Origin: Candidatus Parcubacteria bacterium
Lineage (GTDB): Bacteria > Patescibacteriota > Minisyncoccia > Phycocordibacterales > Zambryskibacteraceae
Assembly: GCA_019661805.1 (NCBI GenBank)
Contig: JAIFWR010000016.1
Location: forward strand, 1-6,142
Direction: 5' to 3'
Length of the DNA stretch: 6,142 nt
Shown: positions 4,772 through 6,142 of the stretch, piece after piece
How the letters are laid out: each line of letters opens with the position of its first letter
Numbering within the stretch: the first letter of the stretch is position 1
Notes under the pieces: generated by a model
Seen by the model: the letters and a program-made list of their open reading frames with translations, nothing else
The model's database searches: none
Told to the model about the DNA's origin: nothing
Program-made: the position numbers and the translations under genes

Positions 4772-5339
4772 GGTAGTGTTCGACATCGAGACGCAGAACT
4801 TCTTCCACGACGTTGGGAAGGCCGACCCCCGCCTCTTGGACATCGCCATCGTCGCCATCTACGACTCCGAAACGGATTCGTACTCCTCATACCTCTCCGA
4901 AGAGCTCGGTAAGCTCTGGCCGATCCTCGAGCGCACCGACATGATCATCGGCTTCACTTCCGAGCACTTCGACATGCCTCTCTTGAACAAGTATTACCCC
5001 GGCGATCTCACGAAGATTAAGCACGTGGACATTTTGAAAGAGATCAAGGCGCAATACGGCCGGCGCATGAAGCTCGACCAGCTCGCCGAGGGCACGCTCG
5101 GGAAAAAGAAATCCGGCTGGGGCGGGGAGGCGGTGAAGTGGTGGCGAAAGGGCGAGATAGAGAAGGTTCGCCAGTACTGCATCGACGACGTGAGGCTCAC
5201 CAAGGAGCTCTACGAGCACGCGCTCCAGCACGGCAAGCTCATCTTCAAGGAAGGCAGCCAGATGAAGGAGATCATTCTCGACACGAGCACGTGGGAAAAG
5301 CCGGGGGAGAACAAATTAACATTTTCATTGCCATTCTGA
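4764..5339 (+). CDS. DEDDy-type 3'-5' exonuclease-like protein (RNase H fold)
   Basis: This 191-residue protein has the motif order of DEDD exonucleases. Exo I is VVFDIET with Asp7 and Glu9. Exo II is IIGFTSEHFDMPLL with Asp70. Exo III is YCIDDVRLT with Tyr138 and Asp142 in the Y-x3-D form. These four acidic residues normally bind two metal ions for hydrolysis of DNA or RNA from the 3' end. It resembles the stand-alone YprB-like or RNase_H_2 nucleases rather than a polymerase proofreading domain; the substrate is unknown. A conserved-looking middle segment KLDQLAEGTLGKKKSGWGGEAVKWW (103-127) fits the usual helix between Exo II and Exo III. There is no signal peptide, so it is cytoplasmic. It starts inside the hisS-like gene (8-base overlap) and its TGA shares one base with the next ATG, implying coupled translation. 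Codons are strongly G/C-ending, unlike the preceding gene. Confidence 0.88.
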   Translation: MRKVVFDIETQNFFHDVGKADPRLLDIAIVAIYDSETDSYSSYLSEELGKLWPILERTDMIIGFTSEHFDMPLLNKYYPGDLTKIKHVDILKEIKAQYGRRMKLDQLAEGTLGKKKSGWGGEAVKWWRKGEIEKVRQYCIDDVRLTKELYEHALQHGKLIFKEGSQMKEIILDTSTWEKPGENKLTFSLPF

Positions 5340-5815
5340 TGGATACGCTCACAATCCTTACCGCGAAATACCTCATCATCCTTTCTCCCCTGCTTGCCAT
5401 GTACGCCCTCTATAAGGCTCCGGTGGAGAAGAGGAGAGAGATAGTCATCTTCGGAGCGATCACCCTGCCGCTCGCCTATGTCCTCGCCCTTATCGCGCGG
5501 CACTTCTGGTACGATCCGCGGCCCTTCGTCGTGAGCGGGGTTACTCCCCTCATCCCGCATGCGGCGGACAACGGCTTCCCCTCCGATCATGTGCTTTCCG
5601 CCGCCGCCCTCGCCGCCGTGGTGGGCTATTTCAATCGGAAGCTGGCGGCGATTCTCTGGCTCATTGCCTTCACAATCGGCGTGGCGAGAGTCGCGGCCGG
5701 AGTGCACCATGCCATTGACATCCTAGGCAGTATTGTCGTCGTACTCGCGGCCAAGTGTCTGGCACGTGCTATAATGCCGAGACTATGGAACAGGAGCATT
5801 CGAGCAAATTCTTAG
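5339..5815 (+). CDS. PAP2-family membrane phosphatase, probably BcrC-like undecaprenyl-diphosphatase
   Basis: This 158-residue integral membrane protein has the three PAP2 phosphatase motifs: RHFWYDPRP (54-62, with Arg instead of the usual Lys in Kx6RP), FPSDH (80-84), and ARVAAGVHHAID (116-127), giving the catalytic pair His84 and His123 with Asp127. Hydrophobic segments at about 8-25, 37-53, 86-98, 103-120 and 128-144 fit a small multi-pass protein. The short length and the context of Arg-Pro followed by PSDH suit the BcrC type, which dephosphorylates undecaprenyl diphosphate to recycle the peptidoglycan lipid carrier; another lipid phosphate is possible. The frame is open further upstream, but ATG 5339 is chosen because conserved sequence starts there and the earlier part lies over the nuclease gene. 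It overlaps that gene's TGA by one base (TGATG). Its own end overlaps the dsbA-like gene by 31 bases. Confidence 0.88.
   Translation: MDTLTILTAKYLIILSPLLAMYALYKAPVEKRREIVIFGAITLPLAYVLALIARHFWYDPRPFVVSGVTPLIPHAADNGFPSDHVLSAAALAAVVGYFNRKLAAILWLIAFTIGVARVAAGVHHAIDILGSIVVVLAAKCLARAIMPRLWNRSIRANS
5767..5775 (+). promoter_or_regulatory. Extended -10 promoter (TGCTATAAT) inside the PAP2 gene, for the DsbA-like gene
   Basis: TGC at 5767-5769 is followed by a perfect TATAAT at 5770-5775. Nine bases separate it from ATG 5785. This is the best promoter match in the window, and it lies within the coding sequence of the preceding gene. The DsbA-like gene may therefore be transcribed separately as well as with the operon. 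There is no Shine-Dalgarno sequence before the ATG. Confidence 0.6.
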
Positions 5816-6142
5816 TCCCCGGGGCGATCGTCGTGGCGGGCCTCCTCGTCGCGGGGGCGATCTACGCCGGCGGCGGTACGGCGCCCTCTTACAATACCGG
5901 CCAGGTCTCGCGCGCTGTCGAGCTCCCAAGCATCACCTCCAAGGACCACATCCTGGGCAGCGCCAGCGCTGACGTCGTCATTGTCGAGTACTCCGACACC
6001 GAATGCCCCTTCTGCAAGGCGTTCCACAACACGCTGAAGCAGGTCATGAGCACGTATGGCGGCAAGGTGGCCTGGGTCTATCGCCACTTCCCCATCGCCC
6101 AGCTCCATTCCAAGGCGCCGAACGAAGCCGAGGCAACCGAGT
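5785..6142 (+). CDS. DsbA-family thiol oxidoreductase, membrane-anchored (3' end outside window)
   Basis: This frame stays open to the window edge, giving the first 119 residues. A short charged N terminus (MEQEHSSK) is followed by a hydrophobic segment at about 9-28 and a Gly/Pro/Ser linker, so the domain should sit on the outer face of the membrane. The thioredoxin-fold start is seen in HILGSASADVVIVEYSDTEC (55-74), with the redox motif C74-P-F-C77, then KAFHNTLKQVM and WVYRHFPI, typical of DsbA and the BdbD/Com1-like thioredoxin_4 group. The family forms or isomerises disulfides in exported proteins; no partner enzyme is in view. The distal cis-Pro loop lies beyond the window. It overlaps the PAP2 gene by 31 bases in a different frame and has its own extended -10. 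The frame has no stop within the window. Confidence 0.92.
   Translation, partial: MEQEHSSKFLVPGAIVVAGLLVAGAIYAGGGTAPSYNTGQVSRAVELPSITSKDHILGSASADVVIVEYSDTECPFCKAFHNTLKQVMSTYGGKVAWVYRHFPIAQLHSKAPNEAEATE

Noticed and set aside
5138..5338. Extension of the PAP2 protein to an ATG at 5138
   Set aside because: The extra residues are the out-of-frame reading of the exonuclease-like gene, and the TGATG junction at 5337-5341 gives a natural start.
1..6142. CRISPR arrays, insertion sequences, attachment sites, tRNA or rRNA genes
   Set aside because: No regularly spaced repeats, transposase genes, terminal inverted repeats or recognisable RNA genes were seen.

Overview
The window looks like a chromosomal fragment of a GC-rich member of the Patescibacteria (Candidate Phyla Radiation, probably Parcubacteria-like). 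This is an inference. It rests on small, tightly packed genes, strongly G/C-ending codons, family-level resemblance of several proteins to Patescibacterial homologues (VOC protein, GDLNGD surface protein, short DsbA, DEDDy nuclease), and promoters sitting almost on top of start codons. Nothing in the window (no 16S rRNA) proves the taxonomy.

Layout. Bases 2-136 are the tail of a plus-strand gene, possibly a DAO-type FAD oxidoreductase. A PhnB-like VOC protein follows (142-633). A 50-residue Glu/Ala/Arg-rich coiled-coil ORF lies on the minus strand (634-786), its stop codon abutting the VOC stop. About 320 bases without a convincing protein gene follow. They hold a palindrome, a cluster of DnaA-box-like 9-mers, a possible structured RNA and a very stable intrinsic terminator. 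Next come a membrane-anchored GDLNGD-type exported protein (1109-1651) and the ribosome-associated GTPase TypA/BipA (1706-3490), which ends at a strong terminator. A minus-strand gene (3593-3928) encodes a small kinase-like protein with an eroded P-loop. It diverges from a compact plus-strand run whose successive reading frames overlap: a drastically shortened histidyl-tRNA synthetase-like protein (4007-4771), a DEDDy exonuclease-like protein (4764-5339), a PAP2 phosphatase (5339-5815) and a membrane-anchored DsbA-like thiol oxidoreductase cut off by the window end (5785-6142).

How it works together. The window mixes translation (TypA, HisRS-like), nucleic-acid processing (DEDDy nuclease) and cell-envelope functions (PAP2 lipid phosphatase, DsbA, exported GDLNGD protein). 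The overlaps in the 4007-6142 block imply co-transcription, and translational coupling at least at the TGATG junction; a shared pathway is not evident. Five genes have a -10-like element, usually with an upstream TG, just before the start and no Shine-Dalgarno sequence. Four of them could be leaderless, whereas the minus-strand P-loop-like gene has a perfect AGGAGG.

The items most worth a second look are the minimal HisRS-like protein (two domain-scale losses with the frame kept, and locally AT-richer codons), the degenerate P-loop protein, the leaderless-promoter pattern, and the non-coding 787-1090 region.
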